From: Elephas maximus indicus
Taxonomy: Eukaryota; Chordata; Mammalia; Proboscidea; Elephantidae
Assembly (NCBI RefSeq): GCF_024166365.1
Contig: NW_026060237.1
Span: forward strand, 1,922,001-1,986,000
Length of the DNA: 64,000 nucleotides
Direction of reading: 5' to 3'
A program made the position numbers and the translations under genes. A model generated the notes under the pieces. That model made no database searches. It saw only the letters and a program-made list of their open reading frames with translations, and was not told the DNA's origin. Of the stretch, positions 13,380-23,455 are shown one piece after another; the first letter of the stretch is position 1, and each line of letters opens with the position of its first letter.

Positions 13380-13882
13380 TGAATGATGGTGGAGGTGTTG
13401 ATGACAATGATGTTCATGATGATGATATTGATTGCGATGATGATGGCGGTGATGATGGTGGAGATGATGGTGATGGCTGTGATAATGGTGATGGTGATTA
13501 ACGTCATGATGATGGCAGTGATGATGGTAACAATGATCATAGTGATGGTGATGGTGGTGATAATCGTTATAATCATGAAGATGATGATGATGGTGGTAGT
13601 GATAGTGATCGTGGTGATAATGGTAATGGTGATGATGGTGGTGGTGATGATGATGGTGATGGCTGTGATAATGGCAATGGTGATGAAGGTCATGATGATG
13701 GCAGTGATAATGGTAACAATGATGATAGTGATGGTGATGGTGGTGATAATGGTGATAAACATGAAGATGATGATGGTGATGGTGATGATAGTGATGGTGG
13801 TGATGATGCTGATGGTAGTAGTGGGAATGATGATGGTGGTAAAGACGATGATTGGGATGATGATGGTGGTGATGATGACTAG
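13380..13882. repeat. GAT/ATG minisatellite with 186-bp super-period
   Basis: About 500 bp are made of tgatgatgg-type words. 'tgatggctgt' at 13471 recurs at 13657, and the following text (a 'catgatgatggcagtgat' block, then 'catgaagatgatgatg') recurs at the same ~186-bp spacing. Because 186 is divisible by 3 and stop codons are rare in this composition, long frames appear on both strands: a Met/Val-rich one of 184 aa on + and an Ile/Thr-rich one of 156 aa on -. I regard both as composition artefacts. Confidence 0.9.
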
Positions 13883-14249
13883 GAAGCAGTCACCCTGTAG
13901 TCAAAATAAAACAGTTTTGAGCTTATATCCTGGATGACTTCCAAGGTTAATTCCTTACTGGAAGTTGAGCTCAGTATCAGGATTCATTTCTGTGCAAGGT
14001 GGAAGTCAACTGTCTTTACATTTCTGGAGCGACACCAGATTTATCATTTGATCACCACAGATATCCTCCTGGTTGGAGCTCAGGTGTCGTATATGAAAAG
14101 CAGCCTAAGAACTTCTGCAAGATGTTATTGGCCCTCCATAGCCTAAAGTGTTTACAAAGAATAATTTTAATAACCCTGTTATTTTCATCCTCAGTTAGGG
14201 ACTGGGTTATACAGAGTTAGGTGGCCTTGCAATGGTTATTTTATGATAT
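13883..14249. other. Non-repetitive interval
   Basis: Ordinary-composition DNA. The short overlapping frames at 13934-14146 and 13999-14220 show no family I recognise. The last ~60 bp may be decayed LTR. Confidence 0.35.
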
Positions 14250-14390
14250 GGCGACAGAGAGCGAAATCCCTCCCCTAGACCTGAATTTGAAATTCTAGCC
14301 TCCTGGACTATAACAGCATAAATTTCTCTCTACTAGAGACATCCACTTGTGGTTTTTCTGTTGTAACAGCACTAGATAACTGAGATAGAT
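14250..14390 (+). mobile_element. MaLR-like solo LTR, 3' fragment
   Basis: It matches the end of the LTR copies at 29335 and 47619: 'cctcctggactataa', 'ataaatttctct', 'ccacttgtgg', 'acagcactagataact'. Only the last ~140 bp are recognisable. Confidence 0.65.
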
Positions 14391-14553
14391 GCTAACCAGA
14401 AGATTGGTTGTTCAAATCCACACAAAGGCACCTAGGAAGAAAGGCTTGTCAATCTACTTCTGAAAGATCAGCTATTGAAAACCATATGGAATGTGGTTCT
14501 ACTCTGAAACACATGGGGTCACAATGAGTTGGAAATGACTTCACAGCAACTAG
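14390..14553 (+). mobile_element. Afrotherian SINE, long type, head-truncated
   Basis: 'gctaaccagaagattgg' begins the preserved head, followed by the long-type middle ('aggaagaaaggcttgtc') and tail ('ggggtcacaatgagttgg'). It runs into the CA repeat. Confidence 0.8.
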
Positions 14554-14590
14554 CCCACACACACATACACGCACATACACACACACACAC
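14554..14590. repeat. (CA)n microsatellite
   Basis: Imperfect CA dinucleotides lie between the tails of two SINEs in opposite orientation, probably grown from the A/C-rich SINE tail. Confidence 0.9.
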
Positions 14591-14592
14591 CT

Positions 14593-14731
14593 GTGACCAT
14601 CAATTCCAACTTGTAGAGACCCTATAGGACAGAGTAGGACTGTCCAATATGGTTTCCAAGGAGTGGCTGATGGATTTGAACAGCTGACCTTTTGGTTAGC
14701 AGCCAAGCTCTTAACCCCTGGGCCAGTACTC
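14593..14731 (-). mobile_element. Afrotherian SINE, short type
   Basis: Tail first ('accctataggacagagtag'), then 'tttccaaggagtggctg', then the reverse-complemented tRNA-like head ('ttggttagcagccaagctc'). With the + copy at 14390 it forms a tail-to-tail inverted pair around a CA repeat. Confidence 0.85.
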
Positions 14732-14924
14732 CCCAAATTGAGTCTTCTGTCTGTACGCTACACCTCCCATTCAGACATAGCACAGTATTCAGACTGTGCA
14801 CTCTCTGTCCCAGCTTCTAGTCTTGGCTTACTTGTTCTTCTTCTGACAACATTTAAACAGCATTTCATTCATTCTTCACTGACTTCATAAAACAATGTTT
14901 TTCATTGGCCAAAACTTATCATAA

Positions 14925-15381
14925 GTCTAATGGGCCAGGACACAGGCTTCTCCTGATTCATACAGCTGCAGGGGCTGGCAAACCCAAGATCGAAAGGCCA
15001 GGGAGCAGGGCTCTGGCTCACAGGCTGCAGAGATTGGTGAATGCCAAGATCAGCAGGCAAAACAGCAGGTAAGCTGCTAGCTCAAGTCACAAGAACCAGA
15101 GATCACACCAACAGGAGCTAGTTGCAGGATCCAGAACGAGCGAAAACCTTGAGCCTTGCCAGAAAGTCTGCCTATACTGTATGCAGGCCACATTCCCAAG
15201 GAAAGTCCCTTTCAACTGATCGGCTGCTCATGGCAGATCCCACCATGGAGGTGATCACGTTGTATCAAATCTCGTCACGGAGGTGATCACATCATCATAT
15301 GACTGCCCAACTATGTCATAACTGCCAAACCACTGAGAGTCATGGCCCAGCCAAGGTGACATGCAATTTGAACTATCACAC
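14925..15381 (-). mobile_element. Probable LTR or other interspersed repeat, unidentified family
   Basis: The text around 'gtcatggcccagccaaggtg' recurs at 17866 and has the look of an interspersed repeat, with the phrase 'ggaggtgatcac' occurring repeatedly. I cannot name the family; the strand is a guess. Confidence 0.4.
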
Positions 15382-15522
15382 TAATAGAGTTGTAATCACC
15401 ATCTGCACTCTAAAACACTTTTCTCTACTACTTACCCTCACACAGCATCCCTGAAGATGCGAACCAGTGACAGTTGAAAAAAATTAATCTACTAAATGAG
15501 AGAAATTCTTAGATTATCTTTG
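15262..15522. repeat. Tandem ~262-bp duplication, copy A1
   Basis: This block starts 'ggaggtgatcacatcatc' and ends 'agattatctttg'. A second copy begins at 15523 and resumes at 17816 after an RTE insertion. Shared words include 'ctgccaaaccactgagag', 'cagcatccctgaag' and 'tctactaaatga'. The copies differ by visible substitutions and small indels, so the duplication is old. Confidence 0.75.
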
Positions 15523-15558
15523 ATATCAAGTCTCATCAGGGAGGTGATCACATCATCA

Positions 15559-17815
15559 TTGACGTTGTTCTGTTGTTAGGTGCAGTCAAGTTGGTTCCAA
15601 CTCACAGCGACCCTATGCACAACAGAACCAAACGCACTGCCCAGTCCTGTGCCATCCTTAAAGTTGTTGTTATACTTGAGCCCATTGTTGCAACCACTGT
15701 GTCAATGCACCTCATTGAGGGTCTTCCTCATTTCCACTGACCCTGTACTTTACCAAGTATGATGTCCTTCTTCAGGGACTGATCCCTCCTGACAACATGT
15801 CCAAAGTATGTAAGATCCAGTCTCGCCATCCTTGCTTCTAAGGCGCCTTCTGGTTGTACTTCCTCCAAGACAGATTTGTTTGTTCTTTTGGCAGTCCATG
15901 TTATATTCAATATCCTACTCCAACACCACAATTCAAAGGCTAGCAATTCTTCTTTGGTCTTCTTTATTCACTGTCCAGCTTTCACATGCATATAATGCGA
16001 TTGAAAATACCACGGCTTAGGTCAGACCCACCTTAGTCTTCAAGGTGACATCTTTGCTTTTCAACACTTTAAAGATGTCTTTTGCAGTAGATTTGCCCAA
16101 TGCAATGTGTCTTTTGATTTCTTGAGTGCTGCTTCCATGGGTGCTGGATGTGGGTCCAAGTAAATTGAAATGCTTGCCGACTTCAATTTTTTGTCCGTTT
16201 ATCATGATGTTGCTTACTGGTCCACTTGTGAGGATTTTTATTTTCTTTATATTGAGGTGTAATCCATATTGAAGGCTGTGGTCTTTGATCTTCATTAGTA
16301 AGTGCTTCAAGTCCTCTTCACTTTCAGCAAGCAAGGTTGTGTCGTCTGCATAATGCAGGTTGTTAGTGAGTGTTCCCCCCATCCTGATGCCCCACTCTTC
16401 TTCATATAGTCCAGCTTCTCGTATCATTTGCTCAGCATAGAGATTGAATAAGTATGGTGAAAGCATACAACTCTGATGCACACCTTTCCTGACTTTAAAC
16501 CACTCAGTATCCCCTTGTTCTGTACAAACAACTGCCTCTTCATCTATGTACGGGTTTCTCATGAGCACAATTAAGTGTTCCAGAATTCCCTTTCTATGAA
16601 ATGTTATCCATAACTTGTTATGATCCACACAGTTGATTGCCTTTGGTTAGTCAATGAAACACAGGTAAACATCCTTCTGGTATTCCCTGCTTTCAGCCAG
16701 GAGCCATCTGAAAACAGCAGTGATATCCCTGGTTCCACATCCTCTTCTGAATCTGGCCTGAATGTCTGGTAGTTCCTTGTCGATATACTGCTGCAGCTGT
16801 TTTTGAATGATCTTCAGAAAAATTTTGCTTGCATGTGATATTAATGATATTGTTCTGGAATTTCCACATTCAGTCGGATCACCTTTCTTGGGAATAGGCA
16901 TAAATATGGATCTCTTCCAGCTGGTTGGCCAGGAAGCTGTCTTCTATATTTCGTGGCACAGACAAGTGAGCACTTACAGTGCTGCGTATGTTTGTTGAAA
17001 CATCTCAATTGATATTCCATCAATTCCTGGAGCCTTTTTTTTCACGAATGCCTTCAGAGCAGCTTGGGCTTCTTCCATCAGTACCATCAGTTCCTGATTA
17101 TATGCTACCTCTTGAAACCGTTGAATATCGACTAATTCTTTTTGGTGTAATGACTCTATGTATTTCTTCCATCTCCTTTTGATGCTTCCTGGGTCTTTTA
17201 ATATTTTCCCCGTGGAATCCTTCACTACTGAAACTTGAGGCCTGAATTTTTTCTTCAGTTCTTTCAGCTTGAGAAATGCTGAGCATGTTCTTCCCTTTTG
17301 GTTTTCTATCTCCAGCTCTTTGCACGTGTCATTATAATAGTTTGCTTTGTCTTCTCGAGCCACCCTCTAAAATCTTCTGTTCCGTTCTTTTACTTCATCA
17401 TTTCTTCCTTTTGCTTTAGCTGCTCAAAGTTGGAGAGCAAGTTTCAGAGTCTCCTCTGACATCCACCTTGGTCTTTTCTTTCTTTCCTGTCTTTTCAATG
17501 ACCTCTTGATTTTTTCATGTATGATTGTCCTTGATGTCATTCCATGATTCATCTGGTCTGCAGTCTTTCGTGTTCAACACAGCAAATCTATTCCTGAGAT
17601 TTCTCTAAATTCCATATTTTGGCCCTCATGGACTTGCAATGATTTTTTCCAATTTCAGCTTGAACTTGCACATGAGCAGTTGATGGTCTGTTTCACAGTC
17701 AGCGCCTGGCCTTGTTCTCACTGATGATATTGAGCTTTTGCATCGTCTCTTTCTACACATGTGGTCAATTTGTTTCCCGTGTGTTCCATCTGGCAAGGTC
17801 CATGTGTATAGTCGT
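15559..17815 (-). mobile_element. RTE-class LINE, 5'-truncated, with most of the ORF
   Basis: On the minus strand it runs from inside the endonuclease domain (right end) through linker and reverse transcriptase to the shared RTE/SINE tail ('gttgttctgttgttagg' at the left). Three pieces at 17363-16974, 16901-16647 and 16628-16017 lie in one frame. Between them I see three premature stops, two near 16973-16902 and one near 16640 (FID-stop where FIDYAK is expected). The RT active-site motif YADD is encoded at 16352-16341, within LHYADDTTLLAESEEDL. The FIDxxKA and MPIPKKGDP motifs of RT are also present. 5' of 17363 the endonuclease-linker part is frameshifted. It was probably autonomous and decayed fairly recently; now inactive. 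Confidence 0.92.
16017..17363 (-). pseudogene. Reverse transcriptase ORF remnant of the RTE LINE
   Basis: The frame 17363-16017 encodes linker (KGRTCSAFLKLKELKKKF), the N-terminal RT block with APGIDGISIEMFQQ, the MPIPKKGDPTECGN block, the palm with YADD at about 16350, and the beginning of the C-terminal region (GKSTAKDIFKVLKSKDVTLK). Three nonsense codons interrupt it. The last RTE-specific C-terminal coding part (GHVVRRDQSL) sits in another frame at 15946-15728, so at least one frameshift separates them. In the RTE family this protein nicks target DNA and copies its RNA at the nick; this copy cannot make a whole protein. Confidence 0.88.
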
Positions 17816-18055
17816 CATCATCATATAGCTGCCAAACTGCATCCTAACTGCCAAACCACTGAGAGTCACGGCCCAGCCAAGGTGACAAACAACCATAACG
17901 ATCACAGTAATAGTGCTGGTATTTACCATCTGCACTTTAAAACACTCTTCTATACTACCTACCCTCATACAGCATCCCTGAAGTTGTGAACCACTGAGAG
18001 TTTAATTAAAACTTTATCTACTAAATGATAGAAATTCTAAGATTATCTTTGGGAA

Positions 18056-18325
18056 AAAAAAATCAGCATTCATTGGCAACAGTCTTTGGGGATTAACTAA
18101 ATAAATCAGGAAAGGTCCTGGCTGAATTGGGAAAACGTTGAGTTTCTTCTCTCCATTTCTATTTTAGTGATTCTTAGAGTTTACTACTGCAAGGCTTTGG
18201 GTATGTCAGCTTTAATCAAATATTATAGATCAACTCAGGCAGGCTTCAGTTATTGTTTAATTTCCAGAAAATGAGACTTTTCCCATCCTCATTAATCCAA
18301 ATAGTGTCTCCTTTTTAATTTTTCC
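18056..18325. other. Unique interval left of the piggyBac-like element
   Basis: No feature recognised. It supplies the left TTAA target site of the next element. Confidence 0.4.
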
Positions 18326-18329
18326 TTAA

Positions 18330-19046
18330 CCCTTTCATGGACCAAGAGATACTGCTCCTGTTACATGTTTTCGCCCTTGGACGTTTAATGGTAGGCATCG
18401 GAGCCACTTTAGTACGTTCTGGCATCATGGCACATACTGGTGCAACTGCCTAAAAGACAAGGAAGTTGATCTGCACCACATTTGAGTGCCTAGAGCCACT
18501 CGAATGAGAGGATGCTTCCCGGAGGAGTGATCGTGTGAAACTTTTGTGTCTTTTGGCTTCTGTCCAGTGAGACAAGGCTTGCAAGAATGTTTATTGTTTC
18601 CTTTGTGTTATTGGGAAGGTAAGGTTCCTGGCAACTGGGATGCAGTGTCTGAAGCACTCAGGGCCAAAGGACCAATAGGTCCCACATGTGTGATGTGTGT
18701 CATGGAACATGGGACCGATATGGCCCACTCTAAATGAAACTGATAACAATTATGTGCAGCAATTGCAATGTTTATTTAATATTTTGTGTGTACTTTTGGA
18801 AAGCTGATGAAGATATTTTATGGCTGAAGTGTAACCAGGATGTGTGATGCCCCATTGGACCAGTATGTCCCAGGCATGTGATATGCTTTATTGAACATGG
18901 GACCGATATATCCCATCTGCAATTTGTACCCCATTTTTTCAAATAACAAAAATACTAGAACAATGATTCATCTTTCATTCTATTAGTGGAAAAAACTTGG
19001 CATTACCAGAAAATTCCAAAAAAATAATGATTTATCCATGAAAGGG
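18330..19046. mobile_element. piggyBac-like non-autonomous DNA transposon (717 bp)
   Basis: The element begins CCCTTTCATGGA at 18330 and ends TCCATGAAAGGG at 19046, a perfect 12-bp terminal inverted repeat starting with CCC. It is flanked on both sides by TTAA (18326-18329 and 19047-19050). TTAA duplication plus CCC-initial termini are the hallmark of the piggyBac superfamily. The interior has no transposase-like frame; the longest, 63 aa at 18546-18737, resembles nothing I know. Two diverged internal blocks (18669-18728 and 18857-18918) share 'gaacatgggaccgatat'. It is an internally deleted or MITE-type member that depended on a transposase in trans. Confidence 0.87.
18669..18918. repeat. 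Pair of internal repeats with palindromic core in the piggyBac-like element
   Basis: Block 1 (18669-18728) and block 2 (18857-18918) align as 'ggaccaataggtccca' / 'ggaccagtatgtccca', then 'gaacatgggaccgatat' followed by 'ggccca' / 'atccca'. Each half is close to an inverted repeat (GGACC...GGTCC). Spacing is about 188 bp. Subterminal repeats in piggyBac elements bind transposase, so a binding-site role is possible but is inference. Confidence 0.6.
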
Positions 19047-19050
19047 TTAA

Positions 19051-19892
19051 TCGATCATCTTTGGTTAATAACCTCAGTGTTGCTTTGAACAGTGTTCAAT
19101 CCTATTCAGAGCATTGTCAAAATATCATTATGAAGCAATGATGTTGGTTTTATCTTTACTATAAAAATAGCTTTGTGTCTGTGGCAACTCTATGCCGGCT
19201 CTTGGACTAGATTTTCAATGTTGATTTATATGGAAGAGAAAATCATACTATGTTTATTTTTCATTGCACTTTGAATTCATCGAATATTTTTAACTAATCA
19301 CCACGTAATATACGATCAACCTCTGACAGCCTCACTGTTGGCTCATAGGCAAATAATTCTAATACAAATATTAAAAATCTACATAATACTAACAGTACAG
19401 AATATCAACAATTTGTACATTTCTAGTTGTGGAATTCTGGAAAAAAAAGTTTTATTATATAAAGTCAATGAATATCCATCAACTGGACAGTTTGCTGAGG
19501 TAATCTCTAGACAACTACAATTTTTTTTAAATTTCTTAACTATTCTTAGAAGTTGTATGTGTGAATAAAACTTAGACACAACTAATGCTTTTAGAGAACC
19601 CCATCAAGTTTTTCTAGATAAGAATGCATTTGCCTATAAACTTAGCCTCCTTGAAAACTGAAAAATACAGAGGTCATATTCTGGATGGCATTTTTTAATC
19701 AGATTGCCTTGAAAATTAACTAATTAATAGCTAACTATTTAAAACTAAACTTCCACTTTTGAAGTAGAGCCTAAGGAATCCCTTTGAAATTTCAAAAATA
19801 CCCAAATTTTATTGTGCAAAGATTTTTTGAAGCAGAGAAACGGGAGAAAAATTACTTAAAAAATTTACTAACAGCAAAATACTTAGAACAAC
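19051..19892. other. AT-rich unique interval
   Basis: Overlapping small frames on both strands (19338-19579) reflect composition. No family recognised. Confidence 0.35.
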
Positions 19893-20048
19893 TGTCACGG
19901 GTTGAATTGTGCCTCCCAAAATATCTGTCAACTTGGCTAGGTCATGATTCCCAGTATTGTGTGATTGTCTATCATTTGTCACCTGACCTGATTCACCTAT
20001 GTGCTGTAAATCCTATCACTATGAAGTAATGAAGTGGATTAGTGGCAG
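19893..20048 (+). mobile_element. MaLR-like solo LTR, 5' fragment
   Basis: It opens 'gggttgaattgtgcctccc' and continues 'aacttggctaggtcatga', matching the start of the LTRs at 29335 and 47619. It stops after 'gtggattagtggcag' and lacks the rest. Confidence 0.8.
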
Positions 20049-20114
20049 TTTTGTTTTGTTTTTTGCTTTGGACGAACAGAGACCAATAGCTGTATCACAG
20101 GTGGCCACCAGCAA

Positions 20115-20366
20115 GCTTTTACGATCCAGATCTTACTTTTTCTTTTTTAATTTTAATTCTGGTGAAAACATACATAGCAGAACATATACCCACCCATCAA
20201 TTTCTACATGCACATCTCAACAAAGTTGGTTGCATTCTTCACGGTGTATCATCGTTCTTATCTTTACCTATGTTGTTTCGTCAGCACTGACTTAGGTTCA
20301 CTGCCCCATAAACTTCTCATCTATGCTTTAGAGTTATTTTGACAATTTGACCTCATATAAAAAGAA
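20115..20366 (-). mobile_element. Possible old L1 3' UTR fragment
   Basis: 'ggtgaaaacatacatagcag' and 'acatctcaacaaagttgg' resemble the A-rich 3' ends of ancient mammalian L1 elements in reverse orientation. This is from memory and uncertain. Confidence 0.35.
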
Positions 20367-20553
20367 ACAAACAAATGCACTGCCATTGAGTCTGTTCCTA
20401 TAGGACACAGTAGAACCTTCACACAGCGTTTCCAAGGGGTAATGTTTACAGAAGTCCTGCCATATCTTTTTCCCGAAGAGCAGCTGGTGGGTTTGAACCT
20501 CCAAACTTTAGGTTCACAGCTGAGCACTTTGACCACTGTCCACTAGGCTCCTT
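20367..20553 (-). mobile_element. Afrotherian SINE, short type, diverged
   Basis: Tail 'gaccactgtccactaggctcc' complement at the right and 'cctataggacacagtagaac' on the left mark head and tail. Its middle carries a small extra segment (near 20440-20480). Confidence 0.75.
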
Positions 20554-21666
20554 CGGATTTCATGTAGATAATTCTTTACAAGAGCACAAAGCTCATGACG
20601 GACATTCTTTACTAATTTAACTAGGCAGCTGTTTAGTTTAAACTGCAGCGATAATTTCGGTTCATGGTATGAAGATTTTCTTAGAGTGATAGGTTTAGGG
20701 GTTCCTCCAGTCACAACAGGTCCAGTAAGTCTGGATTCTGTAAGAATTTGAAACGCTGTTTCACATTTTTTCCCCTTTAGATCAGGATTTATCTGTTGAT
20801 TTTCTAATCCAAACATTCAGTAATGGTAGCCAGGCGCCATCCTGTTCTTCTGGTCTCATGCCTAAGGAGGCGGTATAAACTCTTCCATTTTAAAAAGTTC
20901 TTGCAATGGTCAGAAGTAAGATACCTGTTTCCCCCAAAGCACCACTTTTGTGTGAAATTCAGGCAGCCATTATTTATAACTACCCTTGTCTGCAGTTGTT
21001 TCTAGATCATCTAGAGTCTCCTGCCAATGACAGGTTCCTCCTCTCATCTGAAAGTGTTTTGAGGTCTGCTTTGGAAGAGAATGGTCTGTGTTTATATTTG
21101 GAAAAAAAAACCTTGCACTTTCATCCTGGATTATTACAGAAATAGATGGCAATGTCACCAAGCCTAGATTCTCCCTGGAATAACACTGTTTAGAATTTTC
21201 TCGTTCAAAAGGCTTACTTTTTAAATCATTCAGAATACCAAAGTCAGACTTTACTACTAAGATGTGTGTTCTGGGAAGCTGATCAGAGGTCAGCTGGGCC
21301 ACGGCTGCTTGTGATTGCTAAATGGCTTTTATCTGAAAGTAAATCTTGAAGCACTGAGACAGCTCAAGTATGAATTCATGTTAAGGGAAGAGCTGCCATG
21401 CAGAAAAACAATGATTTCCCAAGAAGCCAAGGCTGGTATGGTAAAAACAGATATCACCTGGTCACAGAAATGAGATGGATATTAAAGTAACCTATCAATG
21501 AGAAAAACCCCAGTCTTGCTTTCTGTCTTCTTCACGGGGTGCTTTAGTTTAAGATTCAACCAGGTGAATTTCTCTAACTCCTCACCCTCTCCTCCCCCCA
21601 AAAGAGAAAAAAACACACAGATGTTAGTGTACCCAAATGCCCCTCTATTTTGCAAAACCGATAACG
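20554..21666. other. Unique interval of about 1.1 kb
   Basis: Several 60-110 aa frames occur on both strands, none with a recognisable domain or paired splice sites. No repeat family identified. Confidence 0.4.
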
Positions 21667-21868
21667 CAAACCAGTTGCTGTCAAGGTGATTCTGACTCAT
21701 GGGGACCCCATGTGTGTCAGAGGAGAACTGTGTTCCACAGGGTTTTCAATCATGGATTTTTTTGGAATTAGATTGCCAGGCCTTTCTTCTGAAGGGTCTC
21801 CAGTGGACTCAAACCTCCAATCTTTTGGGTAAGTAACCAACAGCTTAACCATTGGCAACGCACAGGGG
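21667..21868 (-). mobile_element. Afrotherian SINE, long type
   Basis: 'gattctgactcatgggg' tail on the left, 'ccaggcctttcttctgaag' middle and 'aaccattggcaacgcac' head on the right. Only 50 bp separate it from the next SINE in the same orientation. Confidence 0.85.
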
Positions 21869-21917
21869 ATCCTCTCTTTTGTACATTTCTGTTCCATTCT
21901 TTGGTTATGAAGCATGT

Positions 21918-22212
21918 TGCTGTTGTTGATTCCCCTCCAGTTGGCTCCAACTCGTGGCGCCTCCATGTGTGTCAGAGGAGAACTGTGCTCCATAGGGTTT
22001 TCAAAGGATGATTTTTTGGGAGCAGATTGCCAGGGCTTTCTTCCAAGGCACCTCCATGTGTGTCAGAGGAGAACTGTGCTCCATAGGACTTTCAATGGGT
22101 GATTTTTTGGGAGCAGATTTCCAGGACTTTCTTCCAAGGCACCTCTGGGTGGATTCATACTTCCACCCTCTCAGATAGCAGCTAAGTGCTTAATCATTGC
22201 TGTCACCCAAAT
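21918..22212 (-). mobile_element. Afrotherian SINE with internal 91-bp tandem duplication
   Basis: It begins with 'ttgctgttgttgattcccc' and ends in the diverged head. The segment starting 'cctccatgtgtgtcagagg' at 21960 is repeated at 22051, including the 'gattttttgggagcagatt' stretch. The element is therefore about 295 bp instead of about 205. Confidence 0.88.
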
Positions 22213-23455
22213 GTCATTTCTTACTTCCATGAAAATATCTATGGTTTTCCATCTGCAAGTGACATTTTATCTTCTCTAAAATCCTAGAGTATGCTATTTA
22301 TCTCAAAGAGCACACTTCCCGTTTTATCTTTCAATATAAGTGTTGTGTCATATATGGATAAAGTAAAATATATACTCAATTTTACGTTGAGAAGAAAATA
22401 AAAATTTAATGGAATTGAAAACATTATTGTTATTCAGAAAGACGTTTCTTCCATAACGAATTCTCAAAAAGATGTTTGTGAAATGTTGGAGATATTGTGC
22501 TTTTTTAGTGACATGCTTTAGCTCTACGTGGCTTCAGTTGCATCTCTGCTGTGAATAATGTAGAACTCTCCTCAATTAAATTCTTGGGACTCATCATCTC
22601 CCATAGTTGACAATCGCAAATTTTCACAGCAATTAAATTCAGCCAGTTCCTAAAATCCTCTCTATAGTTTTATGTTTTATAACTCATATGAATTTTATTG
22701 TATTAATAATGGTCTCAGGATGCATCAAATCTTTTTTGGACCAAAGCTTCTGAAGTTCAGAATTGATGTTGCCATCATTTTGAATACCCCTGTAACTTCT
22801 CATTTGTTTATTTATTTTTGCTTACTTATATGTTTGTACTTATACAATATGAAGAATCAATTAGTGGAAAACTTGGTTGCCTTATGTAAAGTTTATTCTT
22901 CATTTTCCTTTTTTGTTATGTCCTTCTTCCCATCCCACTCCCACCTGCTTCCTTTCCAGTTTTTAAGCAGCAGTTCTCTGGTGGCTCCTTCTTTATATGT
23001 ACTTATTCCTGAAGAGGTACTTGGCAATGCACAAAGGATGAAATGCTGAGATCTGCTCTGTATCTTTGAAACATCTTACTTTAAACTGTCTCATCAAATC
23101 AGTTATCCTTTGCCCTGAGGAGTATGTATCTCTTCCAATTCAAGAATTCAAAGAATTGGTATAGATTACAGCAAAACACCTTAACTCGTAGTTATTCTGT
23201 GAGTGGACTTGTAATCTTGAGACAATTGCCTCCCAAATTCATCTAACTTGCTTGGCAACAGGCAGCTTCATAGAGTTAGGACTGTACTTTATACAAAAAT
23301 AATGGGAGTGAGGGTTCAGAAATAAAAGGAAAAAAATCCAAGTGCTTTTGTCACTTTTATTCCCATCAATAGGGTTGTGTTCTGAGTCAGCTCTAAGCAT
23401 CTGTCTACTGGAACGAGGTGGAGGGAAGTTTATAGTCAGGTTTTGACATTCAACA
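22213..23455. other. Unique AT-rich interval
   Basis: A 125-aa frame at 22672-23049 is hydrophobic and of low-complexity character but matches nothing I recognise. I see no transposable element with confidence. Confidence 0.4.

Larger units (their letters stand above)
15523..18055. repeat. Tandem ~262-bp duplication, copy A2, interrupted by RTE
   Basis: A2 starts at 15523-15558, is interrupted by the minus-strand RTE element, and continues at 17816-18055. The break falls in a 'catcatcat' run present on both sides of the RTE ('cacatcatcatt' left, 'cgtcatcatcatat' right), which may be the target-site duplication. Confidence 0.7.

Noticed and set aside
13383-13937. 184-aa Met/Val-rich and 156-aa Ile/Thr-rich proteins
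   Set aside because: Low-complexity GAT repeat read in stop-poor frames.
15290-18055. A ~240-bp target-site duplication around the RTE
   Set aside because: A partial second copy already starts left of the RTE (15523-15558), so a pre-existing tandem duplication explains the flanking repeats.
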